From contig JAFAYL010000043.1 of the NCBI GenBank assembly GCA_019240405.1, forward strand, positions 53,374-117,373: DNA of 64,000 nucleotides. Direction: 5' to 3'. Under the pieces are notes generated by a model, which worked only from the letters and a program-made list of their open reading frames with translations, was not told the DNA's origin and did not search any database. How positions within the stretch are numbered: the first letter of the stretch is position 1; every line of letters starts with the position of its first letter. The stretch is from Acidobacteriaceae bacterium. GTDB lineage: Bacteria > Acidobacteriota > Terriglobia > Bryobacterales > Bryobacteraceae. A program made the translations under genes and the position numbers. Shown here one piece after another: positions 1 through 8,868 of the stretch.

Positions 1-2595
1 GAAAGCCGTCCTCATGGGCGACGCCACGAGGTCCATCTGGTTCATGGGCGTCAGACCGAGGATTTGCTCGATCGTCCGAGTCATGTTGACTTGCGTGTAG
101 TAGCTGTGAACCGTTGGTCCGTACTGCACGGTGTAGGGGCTGATGACATAGCCCGGGCTGCGGTGACCGTCGATGTGGTCGACGCCGTTCTGCGCGTCGT
201 CTTCCTCGATGAAGATCGCCGATGAGGACCAGACGTTGCTGTGGCTAATGTAGTCGATCATGCGCCCCACAGCTAAATCGTTATCGGCCTGTTCGGCTTG
301 TGGAGTCGGCGGGCCGCCAGTGTGGTCGCACATGATCCATAGGATGCTCAACGCGGGCACCGTACCGGCCGCGAGGTCTTTGTTGAAATCCTGCACCCAC
401 AGATCGACGCGGAACTGGTCCGGGATGCCCAGATCGAAATAAGGGAAGTTCTTGACGAGATGGGTACTCACGGCCGGGATAGAGGATTCTGCGAGGATCT
501 CATTTTGATAGTGCAGCGTCTTCTCCCCCGGGACGCCGGGTGCTTTGCAACCAGGTGCTTTCTCGAAGCACTGGGAGTCGGCATAGAACTGGCTCCAGCT
601 TGGCTCCCCGCTTGGTCCGTACGATCCGTTCTTCTGTTTGTACAAATCGTTTTCGACGTATTCGCCGTAGATCTTCACCGGCAGACCAGCGTTCTCCGCT
701 TCCGAGAACAGGAAACCCTTTTTCTGATAGGCGAGCGCATCGCCGGCGTTCCCGCCCGGATAGCTGCGGACCCAGTCAGGCGATTGAATGTCGTCAGCAT
801 ACGGCGCTACGCCCTCCATGATCCACTGATGACCATCAGCCGATTGGCGGCTCGGGTCGTAGAAATTGTCGAGCAGAGGGAAGCGCTTCACCCACTCGTG
901 CGCGTTCGGCGTGATCGCCAGGCCGTTGGCTGTGGCGGCGGAGCCGTCGCCGAAGACTGCCAGCGAGGGGTCGCCATTGCCGGCGGCCACATCGCCCAGG
1001 ATCTGATCATAAGTGCGGTTTTCACGGACGATCAGGAACACGTGCTTGATCAGGGATGGATCGCCGATCCTCCCAGGGATTGGGACCGGTTTGGCATCTG
1101 GAGATCCACCGGAGGCAGACTCGATATTTTGCTTCAGATCCCAGTGGTTGTTCTCGAAAACCTGCCGGGTCATCGCCTCCAACGTTCCGCTATCCGGCAC
1201 GGGGATGATACTGACGGTGCCATTGTCCTGGTGGGTGTTGTAGCCGCAGACGCCGTGGTCGCACTCGAACGAATAACGCGTGCCGATGCCCTTGTCGTTG
1301 GCAACGAGGAGCGCGTTATTGGCTTGGTCCAGCACGACCGAGCTCGGAGCGTATGCTACCGGGATCATCCCCGTGACGGGATTCTTCGCGGTATTGCTGA
1401 GGTCGATCACCCCGATGGCGTTGGCATTGTACAGCGCCACGTAGGCAACGCCTTTCTTCACATCGACTGCGATCGAGTTCGGGCCGGCGCCATAGGTCGG
1501 TTGCCCTTTGCCGGGCACTCCGATCGGCAGCCCGAGGTCGATCGTCCGCACGACCGTGTTGGAGGCGGTGTCGATCACTGAGATGGTGTCGCTATAGGTG
1601 TTGGCGACCAACAGGTGCTTTCCGTAGAACGCCATTCCGGTCGGGTGCAAATCGGTCGAAATGGTAGCGGTGACCTTCATCGAGGGTAGATCAACCACAG
1701 AAACGGTCCCAGTAACCGCGGCACCCACAAATGGGTCGGCCACGATTTCCGTGCCGGCGGAGTTGATCTGGAAGTCCGCCTCGGTAGCGACGCGGCCACC
1801 CTCGTTGCTGACGTACGCGGTCTTGCCATCACCGGTAATCACGACGCTGTGCGGCGCGTTGCCTACGCGAATCTGCGTAACCAACGTCGGCGGATTCGAG
1901 GTCAGGTCAATTTTGGCGAGTGTGTTGTTCTGGTTCAGCAGGGCATAGGCGCTGTTGCCATCGCTTGAGAGCGCGACGCCGCCGGGATAAGAAGTGCTCG
2001 GACTATAGAATGAGCCGCAGGGATTGCCATAAGAGGCCGGAGGGCTGTTCGGGAAGCACTTGATAAAGGAGTTGTTCGGCGGAACACTGACCTGGGCGTC
2101 GTCGTGCAGCATGCCCTCGTGATCGACAGTGGCGATCGTGACATTGCTGCTGTCCTGGCTGAACACTAGGTATTTGCCATTTCTCGAATAGGCTATGCCG
2201 CTATAGCTGCCGCTCGGATCCAGGCCGAGGGTGATGTAGTTCTGCAGGACAACGCCGGTGCTGGTATCGAACACCTCGACGGCGCCCGGGCCGGACTGCG
2301 ACGTGCCCAGGGTGAGGACAGCGGCGGTGTGATTGAAGGGACTGGGGTTCAGCGCGATGGCCTTCGCGCGGACCCGGTCGCCGAGGTTCACTAGGGTGCC
2401 GGCTGGGGTGATGACCTGGCCATTGCTGACGACCCACGAGCCGTTTGGCTGCGGGCCGGTGACGTAGGTCGGGAACGGCACGGACTGACAAAACAGCGCC
2501 GGAACGCTCAGCCCCGCCGCCAGCAGAGCTTTGAGCGGGCGCAGACGATTGACCCGAGAATTATTTCGAGACCTTTTTCGCGACTTTCGCGACAT
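1..2595 (-). CDS. YVTN beta-propeller / phosphoesterase (alkaline phosphatase-like) fusion protein, 3' end outside window
   Basis: The frame is open for all 865 codons from an ATG at 2595 to the window edge, so the C-terminus is missing. A perfect AGGAGG lies about 9 nt before the ATG. The N-terminus is very Arg/Lys-rich (about 20 residues) followed by a hydrophobic stretch and a Cys, consistent with an export signal. The first half reads as YVTN/YncE-like propeller blades (for example TAYVSNEGG, HLLVANTYSD, GVAYVALYN). The second half begins with KHVFLIVRENRTYDQILGD and continues with a phosphoesterase-type region (HEWVKRFPLLDNFYD, FIEEDDAQNGVDHIDGHR), as in the phospholipase C/acid phosphatase superfamily. 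Proteins of this architecture are usually extracytoplasmic; the substrate cannot be deduced. No partner gene is adjacent. Family assignment is firm, function is inferred. Confidence 0.85.
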   Translation of the reverse strand, partial: MSRKSRKRSRNNSRVNRLRPLKALLAAGLSVPALFCQSVPFPTYVTGPQPNGSWVVSNGQVITPAGTLVNLGDRVRAKAIALNPSPFNHTAAVLTLGTSQSGPGAVEVFDTSTGVVLQNYITLGLDPSGSYSGIAYSRNGKYLVFSQDSSNVTIATVDHEGMLHDDAQVSVPPNNSFIKCFPNSPPASYGNPCGSFYSPSTSYPGGVALSSDGNSAYALLNQNNTLAKIDLTSNPPTLVTQIRVGNAPHSVVITGDGKTAYVSNEGGRVATEADFQINSAGTEIVADPFVGAAVTGTVSVVDLPSMKVTATISTDLHPTGMAFYGKHLLVANTYSDTISVIDTASNTVVRTIDLGLPIGVPGKGQPTYGAGPNSIAVDVKKGVAYVALYNANAIGVIDLSNTAKNPVTGMIPVAYAPSSVVLDQANNALLVANDKGIGTRYSFECDHGVCGYNTHQDNGTVSIIPVPDSGTLEAMTRQVFENNHWDLKQNIESASGGSPDAKPVPIPGRIGDPSLIKHVFLIVRENRTYDQILGDVAAGNGDPSLAVFGDGSAATANGLAITPNAHEWVKRFPLLDNFYDPSRQSADGHQWIMEGVAPYADDIQSPDWVRSYPGGNAGDALAYQKKGFLFSEAENAGLPVKIYGEYVENDLYKQKNGSYGPSGEPSWSQFYADSQCFEKAPGCKAPGVPGEKTLHYQNEILAESSIPAVSTHLVKNFPYFDLGIPDQFRVDLWVQDFNKDLAAGTVPALSILWIMCDHTGGPPTPQAEQADNDLAVGRMIDYISHSNVWSSSAIFIEEDDAQNGVDHIDGHRSPGYVISPYTVQYGPTVHSYYTQVNMTRTIEQILGLTPMNQMDLVASPMRTAF

Positions 2596-2812
2596 GTACG
2601 CTTGTCCTCCTTGGATTTTCATCACGCAACCGGGATCGGCCGTGAGACATCGGGGTGGAAATACGACCCTCACCAATCTCTACAGCCGACCTGTAACGGG
2701 TTCATGACGATCGAGTGAAATTTCCATTTAGATAGAGTTGAACTGTTCTAGCGGATTGAGCGCAGCTGGACCTGAAGCGAAGCCTGTTTCGTGGATCTTG
2801 TTTTGTATATGC

Positions 2813-4474
2813 TCAGTCGACGAGCTCGCGCAGAGGTCCCAGCCAGGGTTTGTAGCGCCGCCAGCGCGCGACGGAGGTCTGATAGATCGGCTGCCGGGCC
2901 TGCCATTTGCTGGGAGTTTTCACAGCGCGAGTATTGCATTCGGGGCGCAGGCACGCGTCGTGCCAAGTCAGGCCACAGGCGGCGATGATCCGCCGGATGA
3001 CTGGCTCGGGCTCGCGGGTCAAGTCCTCGTAATCGACCTCGATGAAGCGATCCGCCGGCAGCACGCTCCGCCAGTGGTCGACGAGCCGCTGGTAGCTGCG
3101 GAAATACGCGACCAGTTCGGCGCCTCCGGTTGGAAACGGCAGGCTCGGATGGAAATGAGTTTGATGGATTGACAGCGCTGTATCAGCGGCGGCGCGGCGG
3201 CAATGGATGATGGTTGCGCGCGGGAATGCCATGTGGATCAGCCCGGCCCAGAGGAAGTTGAACGGCATCTTGTCGGTCACCCGCGCTGCTTTGGGTGCAA
3301 TCGAACGCAGTACGCCGAGATAATCTGCCGCGGCCTGGGCAAGGAACGACCTCTCGTTTCCGACCCCGCCGGAACCGTGCCACGCCGCCCCGCGCTGGTT
3401 CCAGAAATTCAACTCATCGCCGGCCCCGACCTCGGGATGCATGGAGACAATCTGCTCCACGAGAGTTGTGCCCGACCGAGGCATGCCGATGATCAGCACA
3501 GGCTTGGCATCCGAGCTGCCGAGTTCGGGCGCGCGCGCGATCCATTCGGGTGTGCAGCGGGCAATCAGACGGTCGATCTCGGTCGAGAACGCGGACGAGT
3601 CGAAAGACCCAAAGCTCCGGCGTACGTCGTCTGCAGCGTCGAAATGCTGCATGGCCAAGGCGTAGTCGCCAAGATCCTCCGCCGCCTTACCGATCGCGAG
3701 ATGAACCCGCAGGCGTTGCGCCGCTTCCAGCCCCGGGGTGGCCAGTGCGGCTTCCATCTGTTGAAGGAGACCGTCATCATCGGTTGTGACGGCGCGACAG
3801 CGGACCAGATCGTAGTAGCTTCCCGCCAGGAGGGGCGCCAGCGTGATCGCGCGTTCGAAGCATTCCCGGGCCTCGTCGAAACGGCCGAACTCAGAGAGCA
3901 GATTGCCCAGCAGATCATGCGCCATGGCGTTTGTCGAATCGAGCGCCAGCGTGTGTCGCAGCACCTTTTCAGCTTCTTGGTTGCGATTCTCGATCAGCAG
4001 CGCCCTCGCCTTGCCAAGGCGACCGAAGCTTGTAGTACTGCCGGTTGCGGCGGCGCGGCGGAAACAGCCGATCGCCTCATCACGATGGCCCAGTGTATAG
4101 ACCAGAGCCCCGGCGCGGAACCACGCCTCGGTCAGGGAGGGGGACAGCTCAGTGGCGCGGTCGTATGCAACAATTGCTCCACCGATGTCGCCCAGCTTCT
4201 CCAAGGCGATTCCGAGGCGGAAATATGCATCGGTGTAGCGCGGGTCGCTGCCAGTGGCCCGCTGAAATGCCTCAATGGCATCCGGTAAGCACCCGACTTC
4301 GAGGCAGGCGAGGCCGAGGTCGTGCTGGATGATGGGATTCGCCGGCTCGAGCAGCGCTGCATCGCGCAATGGCGCGATCGCATCGGCTGGCCGCCCGGCC
4401 CTGAGCAACTCAGCGGCGGACGCAAGTAGAAGCGCCACCTGCTGCGGCGCGGCTGGATTTGGTGATTGAGACAT
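2813..4474 (-). CDS. TPR-repeat sulfotransferase family protein
   Basis: A 553-residue product if begun at the ATG at 4474, which lies 17 nt beyond the malQ stop; an in-frame upstream start at 4555 would overlap malQ and add 27 residues that look unlike the family. Residues about 10-280 are tetratricopeptide repeats (blocks such as DAIEAFQRATGSDPRYTDAY and EARECFERAITLAPLLAGSY). The C-terminal half is a sulfotransferase domain: the 5'-phosphosulfate loop GMPRSGTT is at about 330-337 and a 3'-phosphate-binding region (TIIHCRRAAADTALS) lies about 90 residues later. The family transfers sulfate from PAPS to a hydroxyl or tyrosine acceptor; the TPRs probably bind a protein partner. No signal peptide is visible. 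It is likely co-transcribed with malQ, though no functional link is obvious. No PAPS-synthesis gene is nearby. Confidence 0.88.
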   Translation of the reverse strand: MSQSPNPAAPQQVALLLASAAELLRAGRPADAIAPLRDAALLEPANPIIQHDLGLACLEVGCLPDAIEAFQRATGSDPRYTDAYFRLGIALEKLGDIGGAIVAYDRATELSPSLTEAWFRAGALVYTLGHRDEAIGCFRRAAATGSTTSFGRLGKARALLIENRNQEAEKVLRHTLALDSTNAMAHDLLGNLLSEFGRFDEARECFERAITLAPLLAGSYYDLVRCRAVTTDDDGLLQQMEAALATPGLEAAQRLRVHLAIGKAAEDLGDYALAMQHFDAADDVRRSFGSFDSSAFSTEIDRLIARCTPEWIARAPELGSSDAKPVLIIGMPRSGTTLVEQIVSMHPEVGAGDELNFWNQRGAAWHGSGGVGNERSFLAQAAADYLGVLRSIAPKAARVTDKMPFNFLWAGLIHMAFPRATIIHCRRAAADTALSIHQTHFHPSLPFPTGGAELVAYFRSYQRLVDHWRSVLPADRFIEVDYEDLTREPEPVIRRIIAACGLTWHDACLRPECNTRAVKTPSKWQARQPIYQTSVARWRRYKPWLGPLRELVD

Positions 4475-4491
4475 GGCGCGAACGGAAGCCT

Positions 4492-6717
4492 TCAATGCAA
4501 CGCGCGTCCCGTTCGATGCAACTGATTTCGCAGCATCGCGGCGTAGGGCTGCCATTCAGGCGACCGTAGATCTTCAATTTTGGCTTTCATTTTACGCTGC
4601 CAGTTGGGGTATTCGGCCGTGCTGCCCGGCAAATTCTGTTGCTCGGTTTCTTTCGTGAAGTCCTCCTGATTGAACAGCAGGATCATTGACGGAACCTGCG
4701 CAAGAAAAGCGATGATCGCGTTGTGAAGATCGCCATCGAGTTGCACCACACGGTCCGCGCTTCGCGGATACCAGTGCGGCAATAGATTTTCCGCATGAAG
4801 CGCGTCCAGCATGCTCTGCTTGTCGCGTTTGCGATCTTCAAGCTGGCTTCGGTATCCGCCTTCATCGATCAGCCCGGCGCTTTTTCGCGCCTCGATGTCG
4901 CGGCTAGTCCAGAAACCGGCGAGCGTCGGAAGGTCATGTGTAGTTGACGAGACCAGAGCTTGACGAGGATATTCTCCGCTGCCCTTGAATGACTGGTCTC
5001 GGTGCTTTTCGAAATAGAACAAGCGGTAGCTCAGGATGCCGAACCGCGAGAGCATATCGCGGATTTCGTCGGTTACGGTACCGAGATCTTCGCCAACAAT
5101 GACGTTCTTATTGCGCACGCTCTCGAGCGCGAGAATCCGCATAAGATCCATTGCATTTTCGCGCACATAGATGCCTTCGGATGCGTCAACGCCCTCGGGA
5201 ATCCAGAACAGCCGGAACAAGCGCATGACATGGTCGATGCGCAGCGCTCCGCCGCATTTGGCAACTTTGCGAATGCTTTCGCGATAGAGCCGGTATCCGT
5301 TTTCCCTATGCGCAGTAAAGCGAGGCGGCGGGAAGGCCCAGTCCTGCCCGTTCGGCGAGAAGTCGTCCGGCGGCGCGCCGACACGGCAGCCCGGCACATA
5401 AAAATTGCGATGAGCCCAAAGATCTGAGCCGCAGTTGTCGGTAGCTAACGCCAAATCATGATATAGACCGATGGATAGTTTCTGTCTCGCGTACGTATTT
5501 GCGGCCGACAACTGCTCATCAAGAACGAACTGAACATATTTGTAAAATTCGATCGTTCGCGGATGCTGTTTGGCAAACGCGCGGCACGCGTCTGACTCGG
5601 GAGACTGGTATTCTTCCGGCCAGTCGCGCCAATTCCAGCAATCAGGATTCTGCCTGTGTAGAATTTCGTCAAACGCGCAGTACAGAGCAAATTTTTCGAG
5701 CAGGTCTCCTTCGCGATCGCAGTATTCAGCGAAGACGGCGGCTCGTGGAGAGCCTTGCGCATGGCGCTTGCGGAATTCGCGGAACAAAACTTTCAAGAAT
5801 CGCCGCTTCAATTGGTCGATCTGTTCATACTGAACAAATTCGGCCTCGCGAAGCTTGCGAATACTTTCTTGAATCGGAGGCGAAATAGCCAAACGCTGCG
5901 CCCAGAGAGACAATTTGAATTCGGGAACGCTTTCGACGTCGATGTAAATCGGATTCTTATAAAAGATGGACAGCGGCAGATAGGGGCTGGTGTTGTATGG
6001 CACGCGGTTATACAGCGCGTGAAGCGGATTGAGGCCGATGAAGCTGACGTCAAACTCAGTCGCAGCCCAATCAATGAGAGAGTGGAGATCTGAGAAATCT
6101 CCGCATCCCCAGTTGCGGTCGGAACGGAGCCCGTAGAGCGCAACATTTAAACCTGCGGTCCGAGCGCCGGATGCTAGGCTCTCCGGGAGATATGCGCGAT
6201 CCGGACCCACGATCAGATGAGCCGTTGCGGCAAGATTTCCACCCAACGAAATTTTCAGCTCGTGATAACCGAGCGGCACATCGCGAGGGAACGCGAGGTC
6301 GTATGTGTACCAACGCAGCTCGTCCATGACAAATTCACGACTCACACGTAATTGCGAAAGTTCGGCTTGCCCGGCTAGCCGTCCGCCCGTTTCGAGCAGA
6401 ATTTCGAAGGAGACAGAGCCTTCGAATGACGAGGCGAGCGAAAGCGGAATTGTTTTTTCAGAGCCGATGACCAGCGTGGGGGGCAAAGCGAAAGCGGCGC
6501 AGCGTTGAAAGATTCGAATGCGTTCGTCTTCGACGGTTGTGCGGGTCGAGACATCCAGCCCCAGAGCGGTCAGGATACGGCGGTGAACTTCAGGTGAAGC
6601 CTCGTGTTTCTTGCCAAGAATGTCCCAATATTCACGATCGATGCCGGTTTCGTTCGCCAATCGGGCTAGCGCGTCTTCGTAACTCGATGAGGGCTGAAAC
6701 ACGGCTCGCGCGGGCAT
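4492..6717 (-). CDS. malQ: 4-alpha-glucanotransferase (amylomaltase, GH77)
   Basis: A 741-residue GH77 enzyme that transfers alpha-1,4-glucan segments between maltodextrins in glycogen and maltose metabolism in the cytoplasm. Visible family signatures are SDRNWGCGDFSDL, the nucleophile region ALRIDHVMRLFRLFW, the acid/base region VIVGEDLGTV, and the substrate-binding STTHDLPTL. The length and the extra N-terminal about 200 residues match the longer E. coli-type MalQ rather than the short Thermus type. The ATG at 6717 is preceded by TAGAAT 8 nt upstream on the same strand and by no clear Shine-Dalgarno sequence, so a short or absent leader is possible. It diverges from nuoB and is followed at 17 nt by the TPR-sulfotransferase gene. 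No glycogen synthase, phosphorylase or branching enzyme lies in this window. Confidence 0.95.
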   Translation of the reverse strand: MPARAVFQPSSSYEDALARLANETGIDREYWDILGKKHEASPEVHRRILTALGLDVSTRTTVEDERIRIFQRCAAFALPPTLVIGSEKTIPLSLASSFEGSVSFEILLETGGRLAGQAELSQLRVSREFVMDELRWYTYDLAFPRDVPLGYHELKISLGGNLAATAHLIVGPDRAYLPESLASGARTAGLNVALYGLRSDRNWGCGDFSDLHSLIDWAATEFDVSFIGLNPLHALYNRVPYNTSPYLPLSIFYKNPIYIDVESVPEFKLSLWAQRLAISPPIQESIRKLREAEFVQYEQIDQLKRRFLKVLFREFRKRHAQGSPRAAVFAEYCDREGDLLEKFALYCAFDEILHRQNPDCWNWRDWPEEYQSPESDACRAFAKQHPRTIEFYKYVQFVLDEQLSAANTYARQKLSIGLYHDLALATDNCGSDLWAHRNFYVPGCRVGAPPDDFSPNGQDWAFPPPRFTAHRENGYRLYRESIRKVAKCGGALRIDHVMRLFRLFWIPEGVDASEGIYVRENAMDLMRILALESVRNKNVIVGEDLGTVTDEIRDMLSRFGILSYRLFYFEKHRDQSFKGSGEYPRQALVSSTTHDLPTLAGFWTSRDIEARKSAGLIDEGGYRSQLEDRKRDKQSMLDALHAENLLPHWYPRSADRVVQLDGDLHNAIIAFLAQVPSMILLFNQEDFTKETEQQNLPGSTAEYPNWQRKMKAKIEDLRSPEWQPYAAMLRNQLHRTGRALH

Positions 6718-6782
6718 AACTTACGATTCTAGGATCAAGAGTTTCTTTCAGGCACAAGGAGAGCGCGATCTCCGGTTCATGG

Positions 6783-6797
6783 CATAATTCGGTTGTG
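6783..6797 (+). promoter_or_regulatory. Leaderless-type promoter/start of nuoB
   Basis: A -10-like hexamer CATAAT (6783-6788) lies 6 nt before the GTG start (6795), and there is no Shine-Dalgarno sequence. That spacing would put the transcription start at or next to the start codon. Confidence 0.45.
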
Positions 6798-7346
6798 GAT
6801 GACTCAGAACAATTCGAGATCAGCCAGCCCCCTGATTTATTCGCGCGAATCGATGATGCAGATCAAGTTGAGTTTCGGGAGAGCATCATCACCACAACGC
6901 TGGATAACGCGCTGAATTGGGCGCGAAAAAATTCTCTCTGGCCGATGACCTTCGGTCTCGCTTGCTGCGCGATCGAAATGATGTCGATGATGGCATCGCG
7001 TTACGATGCGGCCCGCTTCGGCGCTGAAGTCTTTCGCGGCTCGCCTCGGCAATCGGATCTCATGATTATTGCCGGTCGGGTTTCAAACAAAATGGCCCCT
7101 GTGATCCGGCAACTGTACCGGCAGATGCCGGAGCCGAAATGGGTGATTTCGATGGGCGCGTGCGCGACGTCAACAGGAGTGTTCAGCAACTACGCGCTGG
7201 TTCCTGTGAATCAAGTGATTCCGGTGGACGTTTACGTTCCCGGGTGCCCGCCGCGTCCCGAGCAACTGATTTACGCCATCATGATGCTGCAGAAAAAGAT
7301 TCAGGCGCAGCGCGGCACCTTGATGCAGACGTTGAATCTGGCCTGA
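6795..7346 (+). CDS. nuoB: NADH-quinone oxidoreductase subunit B (orphan copy)
   Basis: A 183-residue protein starting at GTG. NuoB carries the N2 [4Fe-4S] cluster of respiratory complex I at the junction to quinone. The four expected ligands are present: the tandem C57-C58 in [11 protein letters not shown]123 in SMGACATS and C151 in [10 protein letters not shown]. Other core blocks ([24 protein letters not shown]) are intact, so the gene looks functional. Complex I genes are normally in an operon of 11-14; here no nuoA, nuoC or nuoD flanks it, the upstream neighbour is divergent malQ and the downstream neighbour is convergent thyX. It could be a dispersed complex I subunit or a second copy used in another [NiFe]-hydrogenase-like complex, but no hydrogenase genes are nearby. 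Confidence 0.93.
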   Translation: MDDSEQFEISQPPDLFARIDDADQVEFRESIITTTLDNALNWARKNSLWPMTFGLACCAIEMMSMMASRYDAARFGAEVFRGSPRQSDLMIIAGRVSNKMAPVIRQLYRQMPEPKWVISMGACATSTGVFSNYALVPVNQVIPVDVYVPGCPPRPEQLIYAIMMLQKKIQAQRGTLMQTLNLA

Positions 7347-7357
7347 AAAATCTTTAT

Positions 7358-7409
7358 TTACCGATTTAGCGGATCTTCGATCTATTACCGATTTAGGGGA
7401 TCTTCGATC
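7358..7409. repeat. Tandem 25-bp duplication at the 3' end of thyX
   Basis: Units 7358-7382 and 7385-7409 match at 24 of 25 positions (one C/G difference), with a 27-bp period. The second unit encodes the last codons and the stop of thyX; the first is a non-coding copy just after the stop. It looks like a local slippage duplication. Confidence 0.85.
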
Positions 7410-8842
7410 CAGGGCGGGGTTACTTCAACGAGCGTTCCGAGTGCCGGATCGAGCCTTTCGAGAGCTTGCTTCATCTCCCACGCGATTTTTCGATAAGAGA
7501 AATGGCCTTTCACGCCGCTTCGTAGGCGCGAGATGTATTCCAATTCGGCGAAATCCATCTTAAATAGGAATCGGGATCGCGCGGCAAAAGGCAGCAGGTA
7601 TTGCGCTGCCGGCTGTGGCAGCTTTTCAATTGCGGCATCGGCTTCGCGCAGCGCTTCCCGATAAACCTCTTCAGCCCCGCATTTGGCCAATAACTCAGGC
7701 GTTTCATAGCCGAGACGGTTCGTATACTGCTGGCGAAATTGCTGGCAGCGGCGATGACGGTGCAGATCGCGATACGCGCCGACGTCCATTGTGAAATCGA
7801 ACACGTAGGGCGCGCTGCGAAATTGGCGTGGCAATTCGTCCCGGCGACTTCGAGCGCCGAGCGCGACGGACAACAGCTCTTGTTTCTGAGGCGGATGCCA
7901 TCCACAGGCAAGCTCATATAACTCGCGATAGGGCCGGTCGGTCACGGAATAAAGGAGTGTTGCGCAGATGTCGGCGATCGAATCGGCCGGTTGCATCAGA
8001 TCTAAGGGGGGCGCGCTCGAAGCTCCTGGCGCCGGTAGCCGATGCGATGCCCACTCGGTGAGATCGGCTCTGAGCCGGCTCGTGTATTCATCTCGATCCG
8101 CGTGGCGCGCGAGTGTAGGCGCCAGCGCTTCCTCGCCGGCCACGTGACCGTTCCATGCGCATTCAGGAGCGCTCGCACACGCGCCGGTTAGCTCGTCTGC
8201 CAATTCGCGGATTTCCTGAAATTCCGACGCTTTTAGCCGCCGTATCTGCTTTTCCAGAGTTCGAATACTCGTTACTTGGCCCACGCCGGTGGAGCTGCCG
8301 AATGGCAGCAGGTAACGAGCCACGTCAAACGCGCGTGCAGCAATGTTCCGCCGGTAGGTCTCCGGCTTCATCGCTGCGGGCTGCGGCAGTTGCTCTTCGT
8401 AATACGAAACAGCACGCTGATGCACGGTTCGGTAGGCATCGCGCAGCCTTGCCGTTGCGTCTTCGTAGATTCTGATTTCAGAGGCGGTCAGTTCAGGAGG
8501 CACTATGACGCCGGCGCTCGAGAAGTCCTGGTAGCGCGAACTCCTCGCTTGGCCGTCCCAAAGTTGCTCGTCTTCAATTTCCGCAGCGGCTAATTCGGAA
8601 ATGCCTTCGAAGCAGACCGCAACGTGCCCGAGATCTGCGATCGATGCATGCCCGTATTGAAAATAGAAGCTTTCCAGAAACCTTGCTGAATCGTGCGACC
8701 GCACCCACTCGAGTGACTTGGCGATGGAATCCGGCGACCGGCTGTAACGCGCTAACGCATACGCCAGCTTCTCTGCCGGCATCGGCGCAACGCTAAGCAC
8801 GCGCTTGCGGGATGAGGGCTGAAGTATCGGCGATCCGCTCAT
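7385..8842 (-). CDS. thyX: FAD-dependent thymidylate synthase, tandem double-domain ThyX
   Basis: 485 residues, about twice the usual 220-250-residue ThyX subunit, and two ThyX-like halves can be read. The first half has QYGHASIADLGHVAVCFE and GQARSSRYQDFS (resembling the end of the RHRxxSxNxxSxRY motif) plus ARYLLPFGSSTG. The second half has DLHRHRRCQQFRQQYT, a degenerate ThyX motif, then AAQYLLPFAARSRFLFKMD and a final LRSG..HFSYRKIAWEM block. ThyX makes dTMP from dUMP using methylenetetrahydrofolate, FAD and NAD(P)H. The motif in neither half is canonical, so the active site may be assembled from both halves, or the protein may have diverged in function. The neighbours dut and dcd both supply dUMP, supporting a role in dTMP synthesis. 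ATG at 8842; divergent from dut. Confidence 0.82.
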   Translation of the reverse strand: MSGSPILQPSSRKRVLSVAPMPAEKLAYALARYSRSPDSIAKSLEWVRSHDSARFLESFYFQYGHASIADLGHVAVCFEGISELAAAEIEDEQLWDGQARSSRYQDFSSAGVIVPPELTASEIRIYEDATARLRDAYRTVHQRAVSYYEEQLPQPAAMKPETYRRNIAARAFDVARYLLPFGSSTGVGQVTSIRTLEKQIRRLKASEFQEIRELADELTGACASAPECAWNGHVAGEEALAPTLARHADRDEYTSRLRADLTEWASHRLPAPGASSAPPLDLMQPADSIADICATLLYSVTDRPYRELYELACGWHPPQKQELLSVALGARSRRDELPRQFRSAPYVFDFTMDVGAYRDLHRHRRCQQFRQQYTNRLGYETPELLAKCGAEEVYREALREADAAIEKLPQPAAQYLLPFAARSRFLFKMDFAELEYISRLRSGVKGHFSYRKIAWEMKQALERLDPALGTLVEVTPPWIEDPLNR

Positions 8843-8846
8843 GAAG

Positions 8847-8861
8847 CCGCTATGATAGCGG
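8847..8861. promoter_or_regulatory. Palindromic bidirectional promoter/operator between thyX and dut
   Basis: A perfect inverted repeat with 7-bp arms around a single central base: CCGCTAT G ATAGCGG. It contains TATGAT on the + strand (8851-8856, 12 nt before the dut ATG) and TATCAT on the - strand (9 nt before the thyX ATG). It may serve as overlapping -10 elements for both genes or as a protein-binding palindrome. The function is inferred. Confidence 0.5.
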
Positions 8862-8868
8862 ATTCGCG

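Noticed and set aside
460..1581. 373-codon plus-strand ORF and smaller neighbours
   Set aside because: Antisense to the open, recognisable propeller/phosphoesterase gene at 1-2595; translated product matches nothing and is Arg/Val-rich shadow sequence.
3203..4288. 361-codon plus-strand ORF
   Set aside because: Shadow of the TPR-sulfotransferase gene, which has clear domain motifs on the other strand.
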